DNA of 64,000 nucleotides, taken from Pseudopedobacter sp965218985. Lineage in GTDB: Bacteria; Bacteroidota; Bacteroidia; Sphingobacteriales; Sphingobacteriaceae. The notes under the pieces were generated by a model. It saw nothing but the letters and a program-made list of their open reading frames with translations. It ran no database searches and was not told the DNA's origin. Below are positions 24,276 to 32,239 of this stretch, piece by piece. Every line of letters begins with the position of its first letter. Positions within the stretch are counted from its first letter, which is position 1. The position numbers and the translations under genes were made by a program. The stretch lies in the NCBI GenBank assembly GCA_965218985.1, contig CBDCMP010000007.1, forward strand, positions 2,666,001 through 2,730,000, in the 5' to 3' direction.

Positions 24276-24968
24276 ATGAAGAAGTTAATCTTATATACGT
24301 GGCTAAGCCTGTTGGCTACAACTTATGTTAAAGCACAAGAATTAGCAGTTTTACCACCTTTAACTCAGGAAAAACCTTTTCAGCAGGCTCCGTTTATAAA
24401 AAATAATTCTCCATTATATATACCAATAGCCTTAACAAGTTATGGCTTTATCGCATTAGGGAGTGAGGATTTAAGAGAATTCAATGTTCAATTTAAAAAT
24501 GAGATCCTGGAAGATCATCCTTATTTTAAAACCAAAATCGATAATTACTTACAATTCTCTCCAGTAATGGCGACTTTCGCTTTAAAGGCAGCAGGCATGC
24601 AGGGAGAACACCAGATGTGGAGCTCTTTGCGGATATATGCCACCTCCACACTTTTGATGGCGGGTACAGTTTACGCCTTAAAAAAAGCCACAGGAGAATT
24701 AAGACCAGATGGAAGTTCCCATACTTCTTTCCCGTCAGGCCACACGGCCACTGCTTTTGCTGCCGCAGAGTTTATGCATCAGGAGTTTAAAAACAGCTCA
24801 CCGATATTGAGTTATAGTGGATATTTAGCAGCAAGTGCCACCGGAGCTTTGAGAATGTACAACAATAAGCATTATTTCAGTGATGTTTTAAGTGGTGCGG
24901 GCATAGGCATACTCACCACTAAAGCTGCATATTGGGTAAATAACAAGATTTTTAAGCCCAAAAAATAA
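24276..24968 (+). CDS. PAP2-superfamily phosphatase
   Basis: A 230-residue protein with signal/anchor MKKLILYTWLSLLATTYVKA. The three PAP2 motifs are KKATGELRP, FPSGHTATAFA and RMYNNKHYFSDVLSG; the last has the catalytic His followed by Asp at the expected spacing. It should dephosphorylate a lipid phosphate (phosphatidate or undecaprenyl pyrophosphate) at the periplasmic side. Start: ATG 24276 rather than TTG 24264, which would add four charged residues before the signal. It is the last gene of the recJ-lptB series; I see no clear terminator after it. Confidence 0.9.
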   Translation: MKKLILYTWLSLLATTYVKAQELAVLPPLTQEKPFQQAPFIKNNSPLYIPIALTSYGFIALGSEDLREFNVQFKNEILEDHPYFKTKIDNYLQFSPVMATFALKAAGMQGEHQMWSSLRIYATSTLLMAGTVYALKKATGELRPDGSSHTSFPSGHTATAFAAAEFMHQEFKNSSPILSYSGYLAASATGALRMYNNKHYFSDVLSGAGIGILTTKAAYWVNNKIFKPKK

Positions 24969-25100
24969 CCTCCTGATGAAATTTATTCCAGTATGTGCAT
25001 AGGCCCAGCAATTCTCTGTCATCGTATTTAATCCTACCACGTTAAAAATCTTCAACTGACTTGGTAAACTTTCTGAAGGACCTAAATTAGGAAAACATAG

Positions 25101-25796
25101 TCAGTTATCCATTTTAGAGCATTCCATCAGTTTCTGTTCGTCTAGGATAGTGATGCTTCTTTTGGAGACGTTGATAGCTTTCTCCTCGATCAGTTCATTG
25201 ATTATTCTGAACAATGTTTCATAAGTGGCACCAACATAAGAGGAGATGTCTTGTTTAGAGAGTTCCATTTTTATGGCACCATCCTCAAGTATCCCAAAAT
25301 GGGTTTTAAAAGAGAGTAAAGCTTGAGATAAACGGCCCTTTACTGACATGTGTGCAATATTTCTCATTTTTCTCTCCGATTCCTGCAATTCATCAGCAAA
25401 AAACATCAATAATTTATAGGCGAAACCCGGGTTGACTTTTAAAGTGCTGTTAAAGAATTCCATGGTGATATAACACAATACCGAATTCTCCAAAGCTGTG
25501 GCAGAAATAGGATAAATATCACTTTTTGTACTCAATCCTCTATGGCCCAATATCGCACCGTCAGTTGCAAATCTTAGAATCAATTCTTTATCTGCCCCCC
25601 ATTTTTTGTGGACTTTCACATTTCCATGTTGAACAAAATAAATTCCATCCACTGCGCCACCTTCTTTAAATATCAACTCCCCTTTTTTTACCTCATATAA
25701 TTTTTTATTGGCTTCTATGGCAGGTATCCAATCTGAAATGCAGTTCTTACTTAGGAAACAATTAGAAATATCGTATTTTTTCTTACTCAGCTTCAT
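25101..25796 (-). CDS. Crp/Fnr-family transcriptional regulator
   Basis: A 231-residue protein: cyclic-nucleotide-binding-type beta-barrel at about 30-140 (LIFKEGGAVDGIYFVQHGNVKVH, AILGHRGL), a long dimerisation helix, and a winged-helix domain whose recognition region is SKQDISSYVGATYETLFRIINE (residues about 180-201; quoted positions only for the rest). The N terminus has CFLSKNC but no Fnr-type four-cysteine cluster, so it is not clearly an oxygen sensor. It is transcribed away from the ECF sigma gene, across a 291-base AT-rich spacer. Ligand and targets are unknown. Confidence 0.9.
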   Translation of the reverse strand: MKLSKKKYDISNCFLSKNCISDWIPAIEANKKLYEVKKGELIFKEGGAVDGIYFVQHGNVKVHKKWGADKELILRFATDGAILGHRGLSTKSDIYPISATALENSVLCYITMEFFNSTLKVNPGFAYKLLMFFADELQESERKMRNIAHMSVKGRLSQALLSFKTHFGILEDGAIKMELSKQDISSYVGATYETLFRIINELIEEKAINVSKRSITILDEQKLMECSKMDN

Positions 25797-26087
25797 TATG
25801 TTATAACTATAATCTATTAATTTAAATATTTTTATTGAAATTATTAAAAAAATAAATTTAAATAATGAATAAAATGTATCATAAGTCTATAAAACTATCA
25901 ATTTTTGCAAAAAAAAATCGGGTATTTTATTTGTTTTGTGTAGAAAATATTGAAAATAAGCAAATTTTTCATCCTCTTAGTATTTATTTGTTCCTTTTGA
26001 TGATTGCCATCTTTAATGATGTTTCAAGGGAGGAAAACCAAATCTTTAAATTAATTTTAGTGCAGATTTAAAAATTCTCCTGATTGG

Positions 26088-26726
26088 ATGAAAAAAAATT
26101 CAACAGCTTGCAACCTTTTAAAAAAATCCATCATCTTGCCTATAGAACCTTATATGATTGTGCAACATAAATACACTTTAGAAGATATAGTTAAAGGATG
26201 TCAGGTGGGTGATCGTAAATTCCAGGAGCTGCTATATAACGGCACTTCTGCAAAAATGCTGGGAGTTTGTATGCGTTATGCCAAAGACCATTTTGAAGCC
26301 GAGGATATCATGCAGACAGCTTATGTGAAACTTTTCAGGAAGCTGAATGATTTTCGCGGAGAAGGCTCCTTTGAAGGATGGATGCGTAGGATTATGGTTC
26401 ATACCTCCATAGAATTCTATAGAAAACGTCTGAGAACATTGAACGTTGTGGATATTGAAGAAACAAACGAGAAAGAGGCCTCCACTTCTTTTGACATGAG
26501 CAGTCTGAATGTGAAGGATTTGATGAGATTGGTCCAGAATTTAAGCAGTGGTTATAGAATGGTGTTTAATATGTATGCGATTGAAGGATATTCGCATAAA
26601 GAGATAGCAGAACAATTGGGAATCACAGAAGGAGCAAGTAAATCTCAACTCTCTAGGGCGAGGGCGATATTAAGAGAACAAGTTTTAAAATTAGAAGGAT
26701 ACAGAAATGAAGCAAATTTCGGATAA
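26088..26726 (+). CDS. ECF-type RNA polymerase sigma factor
   Basis: A 212-residue sigma-70-family factor. Region 2 is at about 45-115 (MRYAKDHFEAEDIMQTAYVK, GEGSFEGWMRRI) and region 4 at about 150-205 (YAIEGYSHKEIAEQLGITEG helix-turn-helix). A second in-frame ATG at 26154 (MIVQHKYTLEDIV) matches the usual N terminus of this family better, so the first 22 residues may not be translated. Its end overlaps the next gene by 20 bases. The downstream single-membrane-span protein is the likely anti-sigma factor. The stimulus is unknown. Confidence 0.9.
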   Translation: MKKNSTACNLLKKSIILPIEPYMIVQHKYTLEDIVKGCQVGDRKFQELLYNGTSAKMLGVCMRYAKDHFEAEDIMQTAYVKLFRKLNDFRGEGSFEGWMRRIMVHTSIEFYRKRLRTLNVVDIEETNEKEASTSFDMSSLNVKDLMRLVQNLSSGYRMVFNMYAIEGYSHKEIAEQLGITEGASKSQLSRARAILREQVLKLEGYRNEANFG

Positions 26727-27534
26727 AGACTTTGACGGACTTTTTAAATCATCTTTCGATGATTTTGAAGTGAAACCTTCTTCCAATAATTGGGATAAGA
26801 TCACTGAGCAATTAGATGAGAAACCAAAAAACAAAACTTCCTTGTTTTGGATGGCCGCCGCCAGCGTGGTAGTGGTTTTGGGAATTGGAATTGGTTTGTA
26901 TACCAAACCCGAGGCTGTGATTAAGTTACGAGGGAATCATGATGAGGTGATGGCTAAGGTTAGTTCAGAGAAAGGAAAAAAAGACACACCTGCATTTAAA
27001 AACAAAGTGGAACAGCATCCCGCTGAAAGTCAGTCAGTTCCTTTCGAGAGAGGTGATTCCAAAATTCATGATGAAAATTCAGGATCTTTGAAGAAAGGAA
27101 AGAACACGTTGGCTGTTTACCCGTCCGGGTTAAAAAGCCAAAAGTTTATTCCAGCTGATGCAACCATCACACCCATAGATGACGTCTTGAATACAAAGAA
27201 GAATGACGGAGCTGGAGATATAGTGAGCGTGAAGCCATTAAGAACTCCAACGGTCACAGAGCAAATGCTTGCCGAGGAAGAGAAAAATAATATTGGCCCG
27301 CAAGTGAATTCAATGGCTGCAGCAAACGTCGCTCACCATCGCTTTTCGGGAGATGGTGCCCCTGCCGGAAAGGGATTGAAAATTAAGTCGGTTGGAGACC
27401 TGGTTAATTTTGTAGTGGCGAAAGTTGACAAGAGGGAGGATAAAATCATTCAATTAAGTAAGACCGACGAAAGTGATAATGAGATCACCGGAATCAATTT
27501 AGGATTATTCAAATTTAGAAAAGTTGAAAAATAA
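26707..27534 (+). CDS. Putative anti-sigma factor, single membrane span
   Basis: A 275-residue protein. An N-terminal acidic, aromatic segment (DKDFDGLFKSSFDDFEVKPS, then NNWDKITEQL) is typical of cytoplasmic sigma-binding parts in Bacteroidota. One transmembrane helix lies at about residues 45-64 (SLFWMAAASVVVVLGIGIGL), followed by a low-complexity, lysine/serine-rich periplasmic part of about 200 residues without recognisable domain. It overlaps the sigma gene by 20 bases, which implies translational coupling. Assignment as anti-sigma rests on position and topology, not on a strong motif. It precedes an outer-membrane barrel gene in the same unit. Confidence 0.65.
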   Translation: MKQISDKDFDGLFKSSFDDFEVKPSSNNWDKITEQLDEKPKNKTSLFWMAAASVVVVLGIGIGLYTKPEAVIKLRGNHDEVMAKVSSEKGKKDTPAFKNKVEQHPAESQSVPFERGDSKIHDENSGSLKKGKNTLAVYPSGLKSQKFIPADATITPIDDVLNTKKNDGAGDIVSVKPLRTPTVTEQMLAEEEKNNIGPQVNSMAAANVAHHRFSGDGAPAGKGLKIKSVGDLVNFVVAKVDKREDKIIQLSKTDESDNEITGINLGLFKFRKVEK

Positions 27535-27567
27535 CAATCGCAAAAGCGATTTTAAAAACTAAAAGAC

Positions 27568-28377
27568 ATGAAAAAAATATATTTAACCATCATCGGTCTT
27601 ACCCTGTTCGGCCTTGCGCAAGCACAAATTCAGGATACTGTTAAGATACTTAAAAAAGGCTCCAAAACTTCTGTGATCATTGATTCTAGTGGAGTGAGCA
27701 TCACAGTTGGAAAAGCTGACACCACTAAAACTGAGAAAAAAGTGGTAAAATATCCGAAATTAACATTTGGAATCACCTTCGAACACTTTGATATTGGTTT
27801 GAGTAAATACCATACTGGTTCTAATTTTGGGGAGCCTACCGGGTACGAGTATTTGGAACATCAAACTTGGAAAACAAGTAATGTGGGTTTTGACCTGCTG
27901 GAAATGGGGTTGAGATTTAATCCGAATGTGAAATTAATTTTGGCTGCCGGTTTAGACTGGAACCACATCAGGTTGAAACAAAATGTGACCATCTTACCCG
28001 ATCAACCTACATTGACAAAGACTGATGATGCTATTGATTATGATAAAAACAGGTTTTCCAGCAGATATTTGAGAGTTCCTTTGTATTTTGAGTACCGTAC
28101 TCCTCAAAATGATAAGGGAAAAAGGGCATCTATCGTGCTTGGTCCGGAAGTAGGATTTTTACTCAGCGGAAAAGTGAAACAAGTGAGCAGTGAGAATGGT
28201 AAAGTGAAGGTAAAGGATGATTATAATTTTGAACCTTTCCGTTACGGAGCAAATTTAAGGATAGGTTATGGCGGTGCTGGTTTTTTCTTTAAATACTATA
28301 TGAACGATGTATTTGCCGACGGTCAGGGACCAGCGAATTACAAAAATCTAAACTTTGGTCTAACCTTCGGATTCTAA
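27568..28377 (+). CDS. Porin-family outer-membrane protein
   Basis: A 269-residue protein with signal peptide MKKIYLTIIGLTLFGLAQA. After a short region containing a VIIDSSGVSITVGKADTTK segment, it reads as a small beta-barrel with alternating strands (FGITFEHFDIGLS, RVPLYFEYRT, NLRIGYGGAGFFFKYY) and a terminal LNFGLTFGF strand. It follows the putative anti-sigma gene by 33 bases and is probably both co-transcribed with and controlled by the ECF sigma. Function is unknown. The sigma/anti-sigma/barrel trio is a recurring layout in this phylum. Confidence 0.75.
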   Translation: MKKIYLTIIGLTLFGLAQAQIQDTVKILKKGSKTSVIIDSSGVSITVGKADTTKTEKKVVKYPKLTFGITFEHFDIGLSKYHTGSNFGEPTGYEYLEHQTWKTSNVGFDLLEMGLRFNPNVKLILAAGLDWNHIRLKQNVTILPDQPTLTKTDDAIDYDKNRFSSRYLRVPLYFEYRTPQNDKGKRASIVLGPEVGFLLSGKVKQVSSENGKVKVKDDYNFEPFRYGANLRIGYGGAGFFFKYYMNDVFADGQGPANYKNLNFGLTFGF

Positions 28378-28399
28378 AGACATTAAAATTAACCTTTTT

Positions 28400-28563
28400 A
28401 AGAGGCTGTCTCAAAAAGGAATTTCAACAAAATTCCATTGAGATATTTTCAATAGAACCTCTATAAAACAAGAAAAACCTCAATACTGCAACATAAAAAA
28501 AGCGCAATATTGAGGATTTATAAATCATAAAGAGGCTGTTTTGAATTTTGAGACAGCCTCTTT
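28400..28563. mobile_element. MITE-like element with 17-bp terminal inverted repeats
   Basis: A 164-bp element bounded by perfect 17-bp inverted repeats AAGAGGCTGTCTCAAAA (28400-28416) and its complement (28547-28563). It has no coding capacity. An internal imperfect hairpin (CCTCAATACTGC / GCAATATTGAGG) lies in the right half. The termini look like those of transposases known to end in GAGGCTGTCTCAAAA, from memory. I see no clear target-site duplication. Confidence 0.65.
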
Positions 28564-28564
28564 T
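28530..28564 (+). terminator. Hairpin at right end of MITE, possible terminator
   Basis: AAAGAGGCTGT and ACAGCCTCTTT fold into an 11-bp stem followed by T residues. It lies about 150 bases after the porin-family gene and may have been adopted as its terminator. Confidence 0.5.
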
Positions 28565-28656
28565 AATCTCTTCCATTCCTGATGTAAACTCCTGAATGGA
28601 AATCATCGGTAAAGCTTAAATTCTTTATCTTTACGCCCCAAATAGAATAGGATTGA

Positions 28657-29631
28657 ATGCCATTATTGCAGTTGAAAAACGTAAGTAAGAATTTTTTAGA
28701 AGGTACTCCTTCTGGTGTGTCATCCATAAATGTGGAGACTGATTCAGGAGAGATTGTCACCATTATAGGAGAGAGTGGCAGCGGAAAAACGACCCTGCTA
28801 AAACTTATTTATGGTTATCTGGTCCCGCAGGAAGGAGAAGTGCTGTTCAATGGTGAACGAATAAAAGGGCCAAGCGAAAAACTGATCCCTGGACATGACG
28901 AGATGAAGATGGTGACACAGGAATTAACGCTAAATCTTTATGCGAAGGTTTTTGACAACATCGCCTCGCAACTTTCCAACACCGATTTGGAAGCCAAGAA
29001 GGAGCTGACTATACAAACCATGGAGTTTTTAAGGATTGATCATTTGGCGGATAAAAAGATTGTGGAATTAAGTGGGGGAGAACAACAGCGTGTGGCCATT
29101 GCCAGGGCGGTGATCACTGAACCAGAGGTTTTGTTGCTGGATGAACCTTTTAACCAAGTGGACACCATTTTGAGGCGTCAGCTAAGGGATGATATAGAAC
29201 GTTTATCAAAATTTTTAAACATTACCATCATCATGGTTTCGCATGATCCTACAGACGGACTTTCTATTTCTGATAAGATTATGATCATGAGGGAAGGGAA
29301 GATCATTAGGGAAGGAAAACCCTCGGAGATTTATCATCATCCAAAATACGCTTACGTGGCCAATTTGCTGGGCAAGGCAAATATTTTAAAAGGGCAGCCT
29401 TTTTTGCCTAATGATCATCAGTCTTTTGCCATTTATCCTCACCATATCCATCTTTCTTTAGATTTCGGACAAACGGCGACTATAAAAAGCACTCATTTTA
29501 GTGGTGCTTATCAGGAAGTGGAAATTGTGGCAGATGGAAAAATAATTTTAGTTCACGACAGTCAGTTCCTCCGGCTAAAACACGGGGATCAGGTGTACTT
29601 TGAGATTTCACATTTTCATCCATTAGTATAA
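28657..29631 (+). CDS. ABC transporter ATP-binding protein (PotA/CysA-like)
   Basis: A 324-residue ATPase. The nucleotide-binding domain has Walker A GESGSGKTTLL (residues about 38-48), signature LSGGEQQRVAIARAV, Walker B LLLDEPFNQVD and switch histidine VSHDPTDG. After residue 240 a C-terminal extension resembles the regulatory TOBE-like domain of spermidine, iron or sulfate importers. No permease or binding protein is adjacent, so the substrate and partners are unknown. A TATCTTTA box at 28626-28633 is a near-consensus promoter element. Confidence 0.85.
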   Translation: MPLLQLKNVSKNFLEGTPSGVSSINVETDSGEIVTIIGESGSGKTTLLKLIYGYLVPQEGEVLFNGERIKGPSEKLIPGHDEMKMVTQELTLNLYAKVFDNIASQLSNTDLEAKKELTIQTMEFLRIDHLADKKIVELSGGEQQRVAIARAVITEPEVLLLDEPFNQVDTILRRQLRDDIERLSKFLNITIIMVSHDPTDGLSISDKIMIMREGKIIREGKPSEIYHHPKYAYVANLLGKANILKGQPFLPNDHQSFAIYPHHIHLSLDFGQTATIKSTHFSGAYQEVEIVADGKIILVHDSQFLRLKHGDQVYFEISHFHPLV

Positions 29632-29753
29632 ATCTCTTTTGATGAAAGCCTTTCCCGACGGGTCGCGTGTTGCAGAGCTATGCTGTTGCTTTGGGCAAAG
29701 AAACATTCCGTTAGGCTAAGATAGAAATCAGTTAGTTTATTTGACTTTCTGAT

Positions 29754-30196
29754 TTACGAAGTTTGTAATTCATCCAAAGTTATAATATTCATCTCGCTTC
29801 CGGTTTTTAGGTGCTTATCATTTGTTAAAAAATAATTAACACTAAAAAAATTAGCAGTAGCTAGTTGGATGGCATCCGGAGTTTTTAATTGGTGATTAGC
29901 TCTTATTGCTGCTGCTTCTACAGCAATAGAATTTGAAATTTCAATAAGTTTGATTCCATCTGATTGTGTGAGTAAATTCTTGTATTGTAAAGCTAAATCA
30001 AATCTCTTCTCCTTTAAAGGTTTAACCAACAGCTCTAACAAAGTGATTGAAGAGGTAATAAATAAGATTTTACCTAACTGATTTAATTTAAAAAGTTCAT
30101 CGAGTTGAGGTGATATTTACTGTTTCCTTCAATGAAATAGATTAGAGGTGCTGTATCTAAGAAAATAACTTTAGAAATAAAGTCATTGACTACCAT
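29754..30196 (-). pseudogene. PIN-domain toxin, frameshifted
   Basis: Reading leftward from ATG at 30196, the frame gives VIFLDTAPLIYFIEGNSKYH, the start of a PIN domain with its first catalytic aspartate. A stop follows in that frame, while the expected continuation (QLDELFKLNQLGKILFITSS) is in the next frame, running through LELLVKPLKEKRFDLAL and KTPDAIQLATA to a stop at 29754. One base appears lost near 30107-30112 (sequence CACCTC). Together the parts make a full PIN domain of about 147 residues with later acidic residues present. The gene overlaps the antitoxin stop codon by seven bases, as in normal toxin-antitoxin pairs. A sequencing error cannot be excluded. Confidence 0.75.
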
Positions 30197-30408
30197 TCTC
30201 TTTCTCGTTTAATATAATCATCAACAGTAGTATCCTTCCATATATCGCTACCTAATCCTTTTAAACTATAAAGAGAAAGTTTAGAAGAGTGGTTTTTATC
30301 TTCTTTTTCAAGTATAGATTTTATTTTTTCTAAAATCATTAATTTCTCCTTATCTCCCATTTGGTCAACCTGAGCTAAAATTTTTTTTATTTCAATAGAA
30401 GCATTCAT
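30190..30408 (-). CDS. Antitoxin of a PIN-type toxin-antitoxin pair
   Basis: A 72-residue mostly helical, charged protein (MNASIEIKKILAQVDQMGDK at the start) ending in GLGSDIWKDTTVDDYIKREREW-type tail (residues about 50-72). That tail is a hallmark of small antitoxins encoded just before PIN toxins in Bacteroidota, where it presumably occupies the toxin. The stop codon overlaps the toxin start (ATGGTAG). It is intact while the toxin is frameshifted, as expected for a decaying pair. Confidence 0.75.
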   Translation of the reverse strand: MNASIEIKKILAQVDQMGDKEKLMILEKIKSILEKEDKNHSSKLSLYSLKGLGSDIWKDTTVDDYIKREREW

Positions 30409-30436
30409 AGTTTAAATATAACTAAAAACCTCAAAA

Positions 30437-30468
30437 GAAAAAAAACCGACGATTATTCATCGCCGGCC
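30437..30468 (-). terminator. Rho-independent terminator of the ilv-leu operon
   Basis: On the minus strand, CCGGCGAT-GAATA-ATCGTCGG folds with a run of nine T residues after it, about 30 bases beyond the leuB stop. It ends the long branched-chain amino-acid operon. Confidence 0.85.
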
Positions 30469-30499
30469 TTTCGGGTTTAGGTTGCTTGGTAGAGTTGTC

Positions 30500-31558
30500 T
30501 TAAATATTTTTTGCCAGCCAGTCGCCAACCTCACTGGTTTTATAAGCCTTATTTTTACCTGATAAGTCTTCAGTCACTATTCCTTCATCCAAAGATTTGT
30601 TCACCACTGTTCTGATGGCATCTGCTTCGGCTTGTAAGCCAAAAGCATCTTCAAACATCATGGCTGCAGAAAGTACAGTGGCTAAAGGATTGGCAATATC
30701 TTTTCCGGCTGCCTGTGGGTAAGAACCGTGAATGGGTTCATATAAAGAAGTGTGCACACCCTTAGAAGCTGATGGCATCAAGCCCATGGAACCTGAAATG
30801 ACGGAAGCTTCATCCGTTAAGATGTCGCCAAAAAGGTTTTCAGTAATCAATACATCATAAGAATTTGGCCATTGCACCAAACGCATCGCTACGGCATCCA
30901 CAAATTCGTATGAAACTGTTACTTCCGGATAATCTTTCTCCATATCCTGTACGGTTTCACGCCATAGCCGGGAGCTTTCCAAAACGTTGGCTTTATCTAC
31001 GCAGCACAATTTTTTGCCACGGGTCATGGCCAGTTCAAAACCTAATTTTGCCAAACGTTGAATTTCTGCCCGGGTATAGGTACAGGTATCAAATGCGGTA
31101 TTGCCATTGTCTTTTCTGCCCCTTTCGCCAAAATAAATTCCTCCGGTGAGCTCACGCAAAATAATCAAATCCGTTCCTTCAATTCTTTCTCTTTTTAAGG
31201 GGGAATTATCTATGAGAGATGGAAATGTAAAAGTGGGACGTACGTTGGCAAACAAACCCAATTTCTGACGCATTTTCAATAATCCCTGCTCAGGCCGGAC
31301 AGTTGCTTTTGGATTGTTATCATATTTCGGATCGCCAATGGCACCAAAAAGAACCGCATCTGCAGCCATACAAACTTCATGTGTGGAATCTGGATAGGGC
31401 TCACCACAGTCATCAATGGCACAGGCGCCGGTTAAAGCGGATGTCCAGTTGATTTCATGATCATATTTTTTAGCAATGGCATCACAAACTTTTACGGCTT
31501 GTGCAATCACTTCCGGTCCAATTCCGTCTCCTGATAGCAGGGCAATGTTTAGTTTCAT
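30500..31558 (-). CDS. leuB: 3-isopropylmalate dehydrogenase
   Basis: A 352-residue NAD-dependent beta-decarboxylating dehydrogenase converting 3-isopropylmalate to 2-ketoisocaproate precursor in leucine synthesis. Motifs: LSGDGIGPEV at the N terminus, RELTGGIYFGERG substrate loop, DKANVLESSRLWRE, and the late GSYPQAAGKDIANP nucleotide-binding segment. Family length is 350-360. It is the last gene of the operon, separated from leuCD by the second synthase and a methyltransferase gene. It could also act on 3-methylmalate if the adjacent synthase makes citramalate. Confidence 0.96.
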   Translation of the reverse strand: MKLNIALLSGDGIGPEVIAQAVKVCDAIAKKYDHEINWTSALTGACAIDDCGEPYPDSTHEVCMAADAVLFGAIGDPKYDNNPKATVRPEQGLLKMRQKLGLFANVRPTFTFPSLIDNSPLKRERIEGTDLIILRELTGGIYFGERGRKDNGNTAFDTCTYTRAEIQRLAKLGFELAMTRGKKLCCVDKANVLESSRLWRETVQDMEKDYPEVTVSYEFVDAVAMRLVQWPNSYDVLITENLFGDILTDEASVISGSMGLMPSASKGVHTSLYEPIHGSYPQAAGKDIANPLATVLSAAMMFEDAFGLQAEADAIRTVVNKSLDEGIVTEDLSGKNKAYKTSEVGDWLAKNI

Positions 31559-31629
31559 TATTATTTAGTATTGAGTAGTGAGTATCAAGTATGAAGACAC
31601 TCTGCTATGTTTTGTTATTTGTGTTATTT

Positions 31630-32211
31630 TTAATTTATGATTTTGCACAAGATCACTATTCCTGTTGACCAATTCATTTTGGTCATTTTAAAATCTGGAC
31701 GACAAGCCAAATAATTTAAAAGGTCATTTACATGCTCTTTATGCCCTTCAGGCCAGTTGGACTGAGGAAGCATATCATCAATAAGATATATACCTCCTAA
31801 ATTTAACATACTTAATGTTTCTTCTAAAGTTTCATATTTACCAGGCCAGGCGTCTGCAAATATCAAATCAAATTTTTTGTCCTGATTATCCTTTATCCAT
31901 TTAGTTGCATCTTCGCAAATGATAGTAATTCTATTATCATTACTAAAATACTGTTTTGCAATCGATAAATAAATTTCACTATTATCAATAGAATAAACAT
32001 GAGAATTTTCGCTCATAGTTTCTACTATCCATGATAATGAAAGCCCAGTTCCAGTTCCTAGTTCGAGAAAACAACCAGTGGGTTTACTTGCAACCAAAGT
32101 CCTTAATAGGCATCCAGTCTGTAAGTCAGAAGGCATTGAGAAGTTAATCTCATTTGACCTTTTTTGTATAGAGTCATAAAACTTTGGGAGTTCTATTTCC
32201 TGGTCGTTCAT
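31630..32211 (-). CDS. Class I SAM-dependent methyltransferase, O-methyltransferase-like
   Basis: A 193-residue protein with a Rossmann methyltransferase core: motif I FLELGTGTGLSLSWIVE, acidic residue in VYSIDNSEI, and motif IV LIFADAWPGKYET followed by YLIDDMLP. It resembles small catechol-O-methyltransferase-like enzymes. It is inserted between the LeuA-like synthase and leuB in the same orientation (28- and 71-base gaps), so it is expressed with the operon. It has no known role in branched-chain amino-acid synthesis. Its base composition looks slightly more AT-rich than the neighbours, which could mean later acquisition. Confidence 0.8.
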   Translation of the reverse strand: MNDQEIELPKFYDSIQKRSNEINFSMPSDLQTGCLLRTLVASKPTGCFLELGTGTGLSLSWIVETMSENSHVYSIDNSEIYLSIAKQYFSNDNRITIICEDATKWIKDNQDKKFDLIFADAWPGKYETLEETLSMLNLGGIYLIDDMLPQSNWPEGHKEHVNDLLNYLACRPDFKMTKMNWSTGIVILCKIIN

Positions 32212-32239
32212 TATTTATTTATAAATTTTATAGCTTAAT

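Noticed and set aside
25865..26071. 68-codon AT-rich open frame upstream of the ECF sigma gene
   Set aside because: Low-complexity, no recognisable motif, lies in a control region; most likely chance.
29640..29753. Slightly GC-richer segment after the PotA-like ATPase
   Set aside because: No repeat partner, hairpin or coding potential could be established by eye.
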